DNA of 64,000 nt from Prochlorococcus sp. scB243_498I20 (GTDB taxonomy: Bacteria; Cyanobacteriota; Cyanobacteriia; PCC-6307; Cyanobiaceae), in NCBI GenBank assembly GCA_000635015.1, contig JFMR01000049.1, positions 18,538 through 82,537 on the forward strand, read 5' to 3'. Under the pieces are notes generated by a model. It was not told the DNA's origin. It was given only the letters and a program-made list of their open reading frames with translations, and searched no databases. Positions 7,046-15,032 of this stretch are shown in pieces (position 1 is the stretch's first letter; each line of letters opens with the position of its first letter). The translations under genes and the position numbers were made by a program.

Positions 7046-7189
7046 ATGAGTGGAGATTATGAGACACTAGAAATCAATCAGCCTAAAATTACATATTTTC
7101 AGGAAAGATCCGAAAACAATACAGAATGGTTAGATGAATTAATCAACCAAATTGAAAATATGAAAAACAATATATCCAAATCTGCTTAA
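7046..7189 (+). CDS. Small acidic protein heading a four-gene chain
   Basis: A 47-residue polar protein with a C-terminal helix (WLDELINQIENMKNNI). It has a strong ribosome-binding site (AGGGGG) five bases before the ATG. Its TAA overlaps the next gene's ATG (TAATG), so the two are translationally coupled. Function unknown; context links it to the membrane and MauE-like genes that follow. Confidence 0.55.
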   Translation: MSGDYETLEINQPKITYFQERSENNTEWLDELINQIENMKNNISKSA

Positions 7190-7305
7190 TGACAGAAAAA
7201 GAGTTGAAGGAATTAGAGAAATTTGTAAAGGAAAATGGATACAATGACGAGCTAAAAGATATATATTTAAGGGAAGTTATTGACAGAAATAAAGAATACG
7301 AATGA
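7189..7305 (+). CDS. Small acidic helical protein
   Basis: A 38-residue charged helical protein (KELKELEKFVKENGY). The start overlaps the stop of the gene before (TAATG) and its stop overlaps the start of the gene after (ATGA). That double overlap is the main evidence that this short frame is translated. No family recognised. Confidence 0.5.
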   Translation: MTEKELKELEKFVKENGYNDELKDIYLREVIDRNKEYE

Positions 7306-7532
7306 GATCAAATTTTCGACCAAATATTAGATTAGCTACAAACATTCTTCTACTTATTGGTACTTTTGCTATTGCTCTAAAGATTGCTCCAATAGCAGCG
7401 GTATATCAGGAAAAAAATTTATGTATTAAATATTTGAAACATCAAATAGATCGAGACAAACTTATCAAAAGACTAAAAATAGTTAAACAAGCAAATCCAT
7501 CTAGTATTTGTGACTCTATCCTCAAAAGTTAA
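7302..7532 (+). CDS. Small membrane-anchored protein
   Basis: A 76-residue protein with an N-terminal transmembrane helix at about residues 11-32 and a basic soluble C-terminal part containing two cysteines (NLCIKYL and SSICDS), possibly a disulfide if exported. It is coupled to the gene before by an ATGA overlap and is two bases from the MauE-like gene, so it may be a partner of that membrane protein. No family assigned. Confidence 0.55.
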   Translation: MRSNFRPNIRLATNILLLIGTFAIALKIAPIAAVYQEKNLCIKYLKHQIDRDKLIKRLKIVKQANPSSICDSILKS

Positions 7533-7534
7533 AA

Positions 7535-7987
7535 ATGAAGATTAAGTCATTTACCCCCTTAATTGCAGTCTTTGGTACTTCATTTCTGATAACCATTTCA
7601 TTGCTTAAAAGTTTCCAAATTTTTATGGGCATATCAATTTGTCTTTTAGCGATGCTCAAGCTTATGGATATTGAAGCTTTTGGAAAAAGTTATAAGAAAT
7701 ATGATTTAATATCTTCTAAATTTAATGGTTGGATATATATTTATCCTTTTTGCGAATTATTAATTGGAATAAGTTTTCTTAAATCTTCTCCTCCCTCTTT
7801 AATTATTTTTATTGCCCTAATTTTAGGTATTTCTGGAATGATTTCTGTATTTAAGGCTGTTTATTTGGATAAATTAAAATTAAATTGTGCATGTATTGGT
7901 GGTTATGCAAAAACTCCTTTGGGAATTATTAGTTTTATCGAAAATCTTTTAATGGCAATTATGAGTGTCTTAATTTTAATTAAATAG
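7535..7987 (+). CDS. MauE/DoxX-like redox-associated membrane protein
   Basis: A 150-residue inner-membrane protein with four predicted helices, and a Cys-x-Cys (NCACIGG, Cys118 and Cys120) just before a PLG turn and the last helix. This is the layout of the MauE/methylamine-utilisation family and related membrane partners that pass reducing equivalents for disulfide or metal-centre assembly. It ends the overlapping gene chain and is followed after 62 bases by a DUF411 metal-binding gene, suggesting a shared metal or redox role. Family assignment is from the motif and topology. Confidence 0.65.
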   Translation: MKIKSFTPLIAVFGTSFLITISLLKSFQIFMGISICLLAMLKLMDIEAFGKSYKKYDLISSKFNGWIYIYPFCELLIGISFLKSSPPSLIIFIALILGISGMISVFKAVYLDKLKLNCACIGGYAKTPLGIISFIENLLMAIMSVLILIK

Positions 7988-8049
7988 CGTTTTAATAAAT
8001 TTTCATTTATGGTTAATTTAAATATTAAAATTTAATCGTCGTAATTAGT

Positions 8050-8568
8050 ATGGCATTTAATAAAATACTTATGAAAAGAGGATTTTTAAATTATCTAATC
8101 TTTTCTGGAATTCTTTTTACAAATATAATTAATCCAAATAGGAGTATTGCTTTAACTCAAGAAAATATAGATTTCCCAAAAGTTATTTCTTACAGATCAT
8201 CATCATGTAGTTGTTGCAAAAAATGGATAAATCATTTACGAGATAATAGATTAGAAGTTGTTGATAATATAGTTGAGGATGTTTCAGTAATTAAAAACCA
8301 ATATCAAATTCCCAATAACCTGAGATCATGTCACTCTGCTCAAATAGCTAACTATACGATTGAAGGTCATATCCCGATTGAATCAATCAACAAACTTTTT
8401 AGAGAAAAACCAAATATCAATGGGATAGCAGTTCCTGGCATGCCACTTGGCTCTCCAGGGATGGAAATGCATTCTCACGACTCGCACTCTCATGATTATG
8501 AGAACTACAAAGTAGTTTCATTTAATAAAACTGGCAAAACAAAAATATTTGATAAAATCTCTCCTTAA
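8050..8568 (+). CDS. DUF411 metal-binding exported protein
   Basis: A 172-residue secreted or membrane-anchored protein. A hydrophobic signal occurs at residues 12-27, followed by the DUF411 start SSCSCCKKWINHLR (Cys53, Cys55, Cys56), a second Cys in RSCHSAQI, and the GIAVPGMPLGSPGMEM motif that is Met-rich and typical of copper ligands. A His cluster (HSHDSHSHD) follows. DUF411 proteins are linked to copper or other soft-metal handling. Neighbours DUF3721 and a PepSY-type helix protein lie directly downstream on the same strand. Confidence 0.85.
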   Translation: MAFNKILMKRGFLNYLIFSGILFTNIINPNRSIALTQENIDFPKVISYRSSSCSCCKKWINHLRDNRLEVVDNIVEDVSVIKNQYQIPNNLRSCHSAQIANYTIEGHIPIESINKLFREKPNINGIAVPGMPLGSPGMEMHSHDSHSHDYENYKVVSFNKTGKTKIFDKISP

Positions 8569-8589
8569 TACAAATACTTATTTGAAAAA

Positions 8590-8811
8590 ATGCATATTTT
8601 TCTTAGAAATTTTAAATTTTTAATTTTTTTATTTTTCTTATCTCTAAATTTCAATAGTTATTCGCATGCACATATGAGGGGTACATTTCTTTCTGAAGAG
8701 GAAGCCGAAAATAGATCTTTAGAACTTGGTTGCGAAGGAATACATAAAAATCAAGATAAATGGATGCCATGCAAAAACGAAAAAGAATTACATATCTTTT
8801 TAAGAAAATAA
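8590..8811 (+). CDS. DUF3721 domain protein, exported
   Basis: A 73-residue protein with a signal-like hydrophobic N-terminus (residues 8-26) and the DUF3721 core: EEEAENRSLELGCEGIH then KWMPCK. The two conserved cysteines (in LGCEG and MPCKN) probably bind metal or form a disulfide. In other cyanobacteria DUF3721 sits beside DUF411, as here. The stop codon abuts the start of the next gene. Confidence 0.8.
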   Translation: MHIFLRNFKFLIFLFFLSLNFNSYSHAHMRGTFLSEEEAENRSLELGCEGIHKNQDKWMPCKNEKELHIFLRK

Positions 8812-9072
8812 ATGGAAAAATTAAAAACAAATCAAAGAAAAATTCACAGAAAAATAACCGCAATTGCAGCAATCCCCTTACTAATTACTATTGTATCTGG
8901 GACTATTTATAGTATTCTTCAACCATTAGGAGTAGATGCTTTTTGGTTAATAAAATGGCATACGGGTAATTTTAGCATTATTAATTTGCAACCTTTTTAC
9001 TCGATATTTCTTGGTATAGCTTCAATAATCTCAATAATATCTGGCGTTAAACTTTTACAAAAAAAATCTTAG
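8812..9072 (+). CDS. PepSY-associated transmembrane-helix type protein
   Basis: An 86-residue protein with two predicted transmembrane helices. The start (RKIHRKITAIAAIPLLITIVSG) and the sequence KWHTGNFS between the helices resemble the first part of PepSY-associated membrane proteins and cytochrome-b561-like reductases, where His residues can hold haem or metal. It starts directly after the DUF3721 stop, closing the DUF411-DUF3721-PepSY set, which I read as a small copper or metal redox operon. Confidence 0.6.
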   Translation: MEKLKTNQRKIHRKITAIAAIPLLITIVSGTIYSILQPLGVDAFWLIKWHTGNFSIINLQPFYSIFLGIASIISIISGVKLLQKKS

Positions 9073-9100
9073 ATATATTCTAAGCCAAGCCAAAATCTAA

Positions 9101-9298
9101 CTAATTAATACTATTTGCGCCTCCACTTACTAAGAAAATTATCGCTCCTAGTGCCATTGTTGCTACACCCATGTAAGGGTATTTCTTAATTCTTGATTTA
9201 GTAATTGGAAGCCATGAAAAGTATCTATCAGATTTATTTAATTCATTTTTTTTTCTAGGTGGCAATCCTAATTCTTCTCTTCTTTTAGCTTCGCCCAT
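9101..9298 (-). CDS. DUF2839 family protein
   Basis: A 65-residue membrane protein beginning MGEAKRREELGLPPRKK, the DUF2839 signature, followed by one C-terminal transmembrane helix. The family is cyanobacterial and has no known function. A close relative is at 11518-11733. The gene converges on the metal-handling set. Confidence 0.8.
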   Translation of the reverse strand: MGEAKRREELGLPPRKKNELNKSDRYFSWLPITKSRIKKYPYMGVATMALGAIIFLVSGGANSIN

Positions 9299-9404
9299 AA
9301 TCTTAAATTAGTTAATGTATCAATATTAAAAATTATGTTCTATACCTGCGAGTTAACTTTATTAAACACAGAGGTCCTTTATAAATAAACAAATTATTTA
9401 AAAT

Positions 9405-9551
9405 TTATTTAGCCTTCTTTAAATATAGATTCTTTGTATTGGCCTGATCTGATGTAAATAACAAAATCAAGATAGTTCCAACTAGAAATGAAAAAATCAT
9501 TGTCAAACCAACAACTTCAACCATTTCACTAGGCAGATAATTTAGAAACAT
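9405..9551 (-). CDS. Small single-helix membrane protein
   Basis: A 48-residue protein with one strong transmembrane helix (residues 10-33) and a lysine-rich tail. It starts at ATG; no family recognised. Composition and topology support a real gene. Confidence 0.45.
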   Translation of the reverse strand: MFLNYLPSEMVEVVGLTMIFSFLVGTILILLFTSDQANTKNLYLKKAK

Positions 9552-9706
9552 TAATGGATAGATCTCTTATCTTAAACTTAGCAATTGTATTTTTTATGTA
9601 AAGTAAGTATTCCTCCTTAAATTTCGAAAAGAACTTTCTGAGACTTTTTAATCTTAAATTATTTTTATTTGCGGGATAAATTTAGTTCTAGTCGATCACA
9701 ACTTTC

Positions 9707-9997
9707 TTACTTAGCTATTCCTATTTTCTTAAGCAATTTTAGGTAAGGCAAGGCCCAATTACCAAAGGTAAAAGAAATTGTCGTATTTTTTGTAGTTGGT
9801 AATAATGTTTTAGAACGTGTAGAGGCTAATTTAGAAAATATCTTAATAGTCTCTGCTTCTATATTATCCATATACAATTTTTTTTGAACACCTCGATCTT
9901 TCTTTTGGGGCAAATAATTTTCTATAAACCATAAAACTTGATCTAAATTTGATTTATTGGGTGAGGTTTTAATTTGTTTATTTTTCTCTTTAAACAT
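9707..9997 (-). CDS. Hypothetical basic protein
   Basis: A 96-residue lysine-rich soluble protein. A first helix (LDQVLWFIENYLP) and a C-terminal aromatic strand-helix (FTFGNWALPYLKLLKKIG) frame a basic, Ser/Thr-rich middle. No recognisable family. Confidence 0.45.
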   Translation of the reverse strand: MFKEKNKQIKTSPNKSNLDQVLWFIENYLPQKKDRGVQKKLYMDNIEAETIKIFSKLASTRSKTLLPTTKNTTISFTFGNWALPYLKLLKKIGIAK

Positions 9998-10138
9998 ATT
10001 TTTTTACTTCTTAATTACTGAATTAAATTTGCCATTTATATAATTTAAATCAATAGTAAAAGCATCAAAATTATGTTGTTTTTAATAATCGATAATCGAA
10101 AAAATAAATTAATAATTACTTTGTTTTATAAAAATAAA

Positions 10139-10166
10139 AAAAGAGAGGGCTAAAACCCCCTCTTAA
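10139..10166 (-). terminator. Intrinsic terminator of the 10189-10359 gene
   Basis: AGAGGG (10144-10149) pairs with CCCTCT (10158-10163). Read on the minus strand it follows the stop of the 56-residue gene by about 25 bases and is trailed by a long T-run (complement of 10136-10142). Confidence 0.75.
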
Positions 10167-10188
10167 TTGATCAGTTTCAAAAAAGAAT

Positions 10189-10359
10189 TTAATTTTTTGA
10201 GTCTTTCAATTTCATTTCTTTTTGTGTTTTTCTGATTCTTTCTTCAAAGACGGATCTTCTGTATGGAGTAACTTCTCCACTTTTAGTAGCCAAAAGTTGG
10301 GCTTCGTATAGCCTATTGGCTCTTTTGATTTTTTCTCTTATTTGTAAGAGGTTATTCAT
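10189..10359 (-). CDS. Conserved small basic protein with structured leader
   Basis: A 56-residue, very basic, helical protein: an N-terminal helix (REKIKRANRLYEAQLLATK), a turn with GEVTPYRR, then a charged helix (FEERIRKTQKEMK). It has its own terminator and an unusual structured leader resembling parts of glutamine-sensing RNAs. Proteins behind such leaders in marine cyanobacteria are short and basic, like this one, so a role in nitrogen control is an attractive but unproven idea. No family assigned. Confidence 0.6.
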   Translation of the reverse strand: MNNLLQIREKIKRANRLYEAQLLATKSGEVTPYRRSVFEERIRKTQKEMKLKDSKN

Positions 10360-10369
10360 GGTCTTTTGC

Positions 10370-10455
10370 AGTTAATGAGAATCCCGTTCCCTACTCCCAT
10401 TTCATGCGTCCAGAGATATAAACTTGGATGAACGTTAGTGAACGATAACATCTCT
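10370..10455 (-). promoter_or_regulatory. Structured leader, possible glutamine-riboswitch-like element
   Basis: On the minus strand the leader holds ATCGTTCA, then ACGTTCATCC, a 14-nt loop, GGACG, then GGGAGTAGGGAACG. CGTTC can pair with GAACG to close the element, and TCC with GGA. The downstream-peptide and glnA glutamine aptamers have the same order: CGUUCA-UCC, then GGA-CGGAAGUAGG, then GGAACG. Here the region between GGACG and AGTAGG is altered, so the match is partial. An outer stem AGAGAT/ATCTCT (10450-10455 with 10412-10417) overlaps it. Confidence 0.35.
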
Positions 10456-10548
10456 AAAAAAATTCCGCGAGAGTAATTTTTACTAAATTTTTCTCAAAAC
10501 AATAAATATTGAGTAGATAGTATAAATAAGGTTTTAATATTTCCTAAA

Positions 10549-10836
10549 TTAGGATAAGAAAATTGTTTGTGACCCATCATTATTATCTTGAATCACTATT
10601 TTTTTATTTGGGAAAATATCTGATAATATTCTTTTCAAATTTGAATTATCTGAAGGAATTATATTACTCGTATTTTTTGAATTAATTTTCCAATTTTCAT
10701 CTACAAATAGCTCTTTATCATTATCTTTATCATTATCTTTTTCATTCTCCAGTGATGTCTTATTTAGAATCTTAAGTAACAGTTCTGAATCATAATCCTT
10801 AAATTCTTCAGGGCCCTCTTTTAAATTTTTAATCAT
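10549..10836 (-). CDS. Hypothetical acidic protein with short internal repeat
   Basis: A 95-residue acidic, Asn/Asp-rich protein. At about residues 32-41 the sequence NEKDNDKDNDKE comes from a 12-bp direct repeat in the DNA, which could expand or contract by slippage. No membrane segment or known domain. Possibly lineage-specific. Confidence 0.45.
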   Translation of the reverse strand: MIKNLKEGPEEFKDYDSELLLKILNKTSLENEKDNDKDNDKELFVDENWKINSKNTSNIIPSDNSNLKRILSDIFPNKKIVIQDNNDGSQTIFLS

Positions 10837-11061
10837 TATTTAGAAATCTAATGTTTCTAAATCTTGCATAAGAAATTTGAAGAATACAAGGTATTAATTA
10901 CCTAAAAATTTCTCTTAGGATAAAAAATTCGGATGAAATTAAAATAATTTTCTTTAGAAAATTTAATTCCAAAATAGCTAAAGAATGATATTTAAAAAGA
11001 TTAATTAATCATTTACACCATTTATTTACTTGTTAGGTTGCAATAAAGGGATTCAGAAAAG

Positions 11062-11193
11062 ATGTCAAGAGTAATTAACAAAAAAATTAGACTTTTAAGA
11101 TGGTTAAACTCAGGCATGATACTACCATTTATCATTATGGCTGCATCCTCATCAATCATTCTTTATGGTGTTTTATTTATCCTTATAAAATAG
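11062..11193 (+). CDS. Small single-helix membrane protein
   Basis: A 43-residue protein with a basic N-terminus (INKKIRLLRW) followed by one long hydrophobic helix to the C-terminus, i.e. a type II-like anchor. No family recognised. Confidence 0.45.
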   Translation: MSRVINKKIRLLRWLNSGMILPFIIMAASSSIILYGVLFILIK

Positions 11194-11202
11194 TTTTTAA
11201 AT

Positions 11203-11337
11203 TTAAGCAGCTAAGTTTTCCTCAGATTTAGACATAATTATTGCAGCTTTTTTTAATAAACTAACTACTTCTTTTCTTCCAACTGCATTATCCGCTTGAT
11301 GAATTATTTCATCATATTTTTTATTTATTTTTTTCAT
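11203..11337 (-). CDS. Small helical protein
   Basis: A 44-residue charged helical protein (KKYDEIIHQADNAVGRKEVV, LLKKAAIIMS) ending in LAA. It is convergent with the 11062-11193 gene, 9 bases apart. Unknown function. Confidence 0.45.
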   Translation of the reverse strand: MKKINKKYDEIIHQADNAVGRKEVVSLLKKAAIIMSKSEENLAA

Positions 11338-11517
11338 AAATAGTTTTAATTTAATCTAAAATTACAACACCATATGATGGTGTCAATCGTAAATAATTCT
11401 CATATATTATTTCTTTGATTATTTTTTCACAATAAAAATTAATCATTTATTATCCTTCAAGTTTTTTTGTTGATGATGCCAAAAAATCATAAATATCAAA
11501 ATTAATTATCCTTTGAA

Positions 11518-11733
11518 TTAAGCTACATTGAAGGATTTAAAAACATAAAATAAACCTCCGATTAGGATCAATATTGCAGCTCCATAAAAAAGAAAAGGGA
11601 TAATTGGATATTTATACAAAGTAGACCTTACTTTTTGTTGTATGGCTTTTTTATCAAGTTGAGGCAACTTTATATCTTCAGTTTTTTCTCTAGGCGGAAT
11701 GCCTAAATTTTTTCTTCTCTTTGCCTCTCCCAT
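11518..11733 (-). CDS. DUF2839 family protein
   Basis: A 71-residue paralogue of the 9101-9298 protein. It starts MGEAKRRKNLGIPPREK, has a variable linker and one C-terminal transmembrane helix. The frame is open for nine more codons upstream, but the conserved MGEAKRR start fixes the ATG at 11733. It lies two bases after the stop of the gene at 11736-11966 and is probably co-transcribed with it. Confidence 0.78.
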   Translation of the reverse strand: MGEAKRRKNLGIPPREKTEDIKLPQLDKKAIQQKVRSTLYKYPIIPFLFYGAAILILIGGLFYVFKSFNVA

Positions 11734-11735
11734 AA

Positions 11736-11966
11736 TTAAAAATGAGGTATTCCCATACATTTTAAATAATTGTTATCAGCTAAATCTAAAACTTGATTCC
11801 ATTCTTCATGAGATGTTTCCAAATTATTTTTAAAATCTTTTTCAAATTTAAGGATACATCTTTTTTCTATATTTTCTGGAGAATTATAATTTCTTAAAAA
11901 AGAAACACTCAAATACGATAATGATGAAAAAACTACAATTATTTTAGCCATCCTAAAATTGTTCAT
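11736..11966 (-). CDS. Small exported or anchored protein
   Basis: A 76-residue protein with an N-terminal hydrophobic stretch (about residues 7-24) and a polar part with two Cys (EKRCILKF and YLKCMG), perhaps a periplasmic disulfide. A second in-frame ATG at 11951 is an alternative start. It is directly upstream of the DUF2839 gene on the same strand. No family recognised. Confidence 0.5.
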   Translation of the reverse strand: MNNFRMAKIIVVFSSLSYLSVSFLRNYNSPENIEKRCILKFEKDFKNNLETSHEEWNQVLDLADNNYLKCMGIPHF

Positions 11967-12048
11967 ATCTTAGATGATATTGCCTTATAAATAAATAAGG
12001 TACCTGTTAGTTTTATAATTAATTTAATCTATTAAAAACAATTATCAA

Positions 12049-12246
12049 ATGATTAATTCGATGAATTTTAACCATTTGCCTATTCAGGATTTGGTTGTTT
12101 CAGGGTTAATAATCTTTATAATGTCGACGATTATTGCAAATATTTATGACCCATTATTAGGAATAACTTATGCATTTGGGAATATACTTACTCTTACTTT
12201 TTTAAGCTGGTTATACAAAGAGACTTGGAGTGATCCAAGGAAATAA
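12049..12246 (+). CDS. Small two-helix membrane protein
   Basis: A 65-residue protein with two hydrophobic segments (about 14-32 and 37-55) and a charged C-terminus (YKETWSDPRK). An ATG four codons later (12061) is an alternative start. Conserved-looking but not assigned. The next 270 bases hold only a weak minus-strand frame that I do not accept. Confidence 0.5.
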   Translation: MINSMNFNHLPIQDLVVSGLIIFIMSTIIANIYDPLLGITYAFGNILTLTFLSWLYKETWSDPRK

Positions 12247-12519
12247 ATCTAATAAAGAAAAAAGATAGATAAAAAAACTACTTCTGTATTTTTAATTTCG
12301 AAGAATACTTTAAATTCACAATGTATGTAGCAACAAGAGATAGTATCAAGAAAAATAATAAGCTTTCCAAGGTAGATTGGGGCATAACCATGAGTAGTAC
12401 CAAAATGATATATCTTTAAAGAAACGAATTCTGAACAAAAATCAACCCTTTCATCATTTTTTATTCTCAAACTTATAAATTTAATTTATCTTATAAAATC
12501 TCTAAGATTTAGATTGATT

Positions 12520-12876
12520 TTAATTTGAAAAATATTTTTCAGCCCTCCTAAAGGCTTTTACTGCTCCTTTATAATCAAGACTTTTTAATTTTTCCTTACT
12601 TTTTTTTTCCAGCATTTTTACTATTTGATTTCTCTTTATTTCATCAATTTTCAGCTTATGATCGAAAATAAGATCAAATTTTGAGGAATACAATCTAGAT
12701 AATTCTTCTCTATATTTTTCAATAATTTTTTTATCACAAGATTTGGATTTCAAAATTGCATTTGCCTTCATTTTGTCATCTATTGCCCCTTTAAAATTTC
12801 CTTGTTTAAATTTCTTCTCACTTGATCTAGTTAGCTTAATAATATTTCCTAATATCAATTCATTAGAATCTTTCAT
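12520..12876 (-). CDS. Hypothetical helical protein, possibly TPR-like
   Basis: A 118-residue lysine-rich, all-helical protein. Two segments, KFKQGNFKGAIDDKMKAN near the start and KLKSLDYKGAVKAFRRAEKY at the end, have the spacing and small residues of TPR helix pairs, suggesting a protein-binding role. The middle is a long charged helix. Similarity to TPR is by eye and the repeats are degenerate. Confidence 0.5.
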   Translation of the reverse strand: MKDSNELILGNIIKLTRSSEKKFKQGNFKGAIDDKMKANAILKSKSCDKKIIEKYREELSRLYSSKFDLIFDHKLKIDEIKRNQIVKMLEKKSKEKLKSLDYKGAVKAFRRAEKYFSN

Positions 12877-12952
12877 TTATTAATCTTATCCTAGGTTAAT
12901 GCTATCAGAATAAAGAAAAAACAACTTTTTTAATACTCAAATAATTAAATAA

Positions 12953-13279
12953 TTATCCATTAACAAGTCCTTTTTCAAGAAGTAAATCGAAAACCTCCAC
13001 ACTTTTCGTTTTCCCAAATTTGGGGGGGTTATGTAAATCTAATATTTCAGCAAGGCACATAATCCAATAAGTATCTTTTTTTAAATTTAGACCTTCGCAT
13101 ATATGGGTGGGGGCCGATTTAAAACAGCCAAAATCTGTTGATATATTAATGTTCATGATTTGAGTTACAAGTTCCAGACTTAAAAGTTCTATTTCTTGCT
13201 CAGAAAGGGATGTCCCAAAAGAATATGATTCAATTAAAAGTTGATAATTCATAAAAGATTTATTTTTCAAGAAATCCAT
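12953..13279 (-). CDS. Hypothetical soluble protein
   Basis: A 108-residue acidic, helical protein with two or three cysteines (FGCFKS, HICEG, IMCLAE). The start at 13279 overlaps the end of the gene at 13267-13548 by 13 bases; an ATG at 13252 is the alternative without overlap. No family recognised. Confidence 0.5.
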   Translation of the reverse strand: MDFLKNKSFMNYQLLIESYSFGTSLSEQEIELLSLELVTQIMNINISTDFGCFKSAPTHICEGLNLKKDTYWIMCLAEILDLHNPPKFGKTKSVEVFDLLLEKGLVNG

Positions 13280-13548
13280 CGAGTTATTTTTGTACCCGCA
13301 TAAATATGCCCTGAAGCTTCAACAATAGGTTTTGTTTCAGGATTCATAAAAATATCGTATAGAACATTTTCTGGTCCTTGAAAAATTACAGTTGCCCTTT
13401 GAGGATCATCTAATGATTTACCAATATAAAATGTTTTAACTCCCATTTCTTTAAACATCGACTGCTGTCCCTCAGCATTCATATAAGATTCATATTGCTC
13501 GAACGTATTACTTAGTTGAAAATCTAGAATAGTCGTTTCAATGGTCAT
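13267..13548 (-). CDS. DUF3764 family protein
   Basis: A 93-residue soluble protein with the features of DUF3764: a first strand (ETTILDFQL), a helix, then FKEMGVKTFYIGKSLDDPQ, the strand ATVIFQGPE, and IVEASGHIYAGTKITRW. The family is a small dimeric alpha-beta fold found in marine cyanobacteria, of unknown function. The frame runs further upstream to 13605, but homologous proteins start at MTIETT, so 13548 is chosen. Confidence 0.7.
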   Translation of the reverse strand: MTIETTILDFQLSNTFEQYESYMNAEGQQSMFKEMGVKTFYIGKSLDDPQRATVIFQGPENVLYDIFMNPETKPIVEASGHIYAGTKITRWIS

Positions 13549-13688
13549 AGCAGTAATAAGATGTTTTTCAGATATTAAATCTTTTTGCAAAAAAAAATAA
13601 TTCAATAAAGATTAGTTTTTATTAAGCAATGTATTAACTAATTTTTATTTATGGGTTATAAATCAACTATAAAAAAAAGATTTTAATT

Positions 13689-15032
13689 TTGGACTCAAAA
13701 ATTTCTCCAAGAGAACAATGGACTAGTAAGTTGGGATTCATTCTTGCAGCTGCTGGTAGCGCAGTAGGTCTTGGTAACCTTTGGGGTTTCGCCTACAGAG
13801 CCTCTCAAGGTGGAGGTGCTGCTTTTGTACTTTTATACATACTAATCGTTTTAATTGTATGCCTTCCAGTATTTGTTGCTGAAATGGCTTTAGGAAGAAA
13901 CGCTACTGCCAGCACATTGCTTGCACCAGTAAAGTTAGCTGGAAAAAATTGGTATCCATTAGGAATTCTTTTCTTTATAGCTCCCTTGGGAATAGCATCA
14001 TATTATTCAGTCATAATGGGGTGGACCGCAGATACTTTGTTCCATTCATTATTTTTTGGATTACCAAAAAATTTAAGTGAAGCAGAAGCTTTCTTTGGCT
14101 CAATTAGTAGTGGAAGCAGTGTTTTATTGGGGCACCTATTAAGTCTTGTTCTTACAGCCATAATAGTTTCATCAGGGATAAAAAAAGGAATCGAGAAGGT
14201 TACACGATTCTTTATGCCTATACTTTTTATTATTCTTCTATCGCTAGCAATATGGGCCATTTCACTTTCAGGAGCATGGGAAGGATACAAAACATTTTTG
14301 TTTAAGTTTGACTTTGATGAATTGAGGAACCCTCAAACAATAAGAAATGCTTTTACACAAGCTTTCTTTTCTTTAAGTTTAGGAATTGGAGTTATGGTGA
14401 CTTATGCTTCCTATTTGAATAAAAAGAGTAATCTTCCAAAACTAAGTGTTGGAGTTGCATCATTGGATACTTTGGTGGGTCTTATGGCAGGACTTATTAC
14501 CTTTCCTATTGTTTTAACATTTGGTTTAAGTGATGCTATTTCTGAATCAACAGTTGGTGCATTATTTATATCAATACCTACGGGCCTTGGTTCATATGGA
14601 GCGGTTGGAAGAATTGTAGCTGTTGCATTTTTTGCACTAGCTTATATAGCAGCAATAACTTCCTCTGTTTCATTATTGGAAGTTCCAGTTTCCTCATTAA
14701 TGGATAAATTTGGTTTTAAAAGAGAAAAATCTGTTTGGCTTATAACTCTTTTCCTATTCTTAGCAGGTATTCCTTCTGCATTGAATTTAAACATTCTAGG
14801 AACCATTGACTCGATTTTTGGAGGGGTATTACTTATCTTTGGTGGATTCTTGGTTACTTTCTTTATGGGATGGGTAGTACCTGGAAAGTTTAATGAAGAA
14901 CTTAGTGATTCAAAAGTAGGAATCAAAACGACACGTTATTTGAAATTCATGACAAGATGGGTTGCGCCCCCAATTATTGGTTTTGGACTTTTTATTAGTG
15001 TGTTTGATTTGCTCAAAGGCTGGGTAAATTAG
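13689..15032 (+). CDS. Sodium-dependent transporter, neurotransmitter:sodium symporter family
   Basis: A 447-residue integral membrane protein with about 11-12 helices. The start REQWTSKLGFILAAAGSAVGLGN is the family hallmark and contains residues that hold Na+ in the LeuT fold. Bacterial members import amino acids or similar solutes with Na+. The substrate cannot be read from sequence. Translation appears to begin at TTG (13689), since no ATG occurs before the conserved region. It stands alone, followed by a 360-base gap. Confidence 0.9.
   Translation: MDSKISPREQWTSKLGFILAAAGSAVGLGNLWGFAYRASQGGGAAFVLLYILIVLIVCLPVFVAEMALGRNATASTLLAPVKLAGKNWYPLGILFFIAPLGIASYYSVIMGWTADTLFHSLFFGLPKNLSEAEAFFGSISSGSSVLLGHLLSLVLTAIIVSSGIKKGIEKVTRFFMPILFIILLSLAIWAISLSGAWEGYKTFLFKFDFDELRNPQTIRNAFTQAFFSLSLGIGVMVTYASYLNKKSNLPKLSVGVASLDTLVGLMAGLITFPIVLTFGLSDAISESTVGALFISIPTGLGSYGAVGRIVAVAFFALAYIAAITSSVSLLEVPVSSLMDKFGFKREKSVWLITLFLFLAGIPSALNLNILGTIDSIFGGVLLIFGGFLVTFFMGWVVPGKFNEELSDSKVGIKTTRYLKFMTRWVAPPIIGFGLFISVFDLLKGWVN

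Noticed and set aside
12249..12470. 73-codon minus-strand frame
   Set aside because: Irregular composition with no domain or membrane pattern, and no clear start signal.
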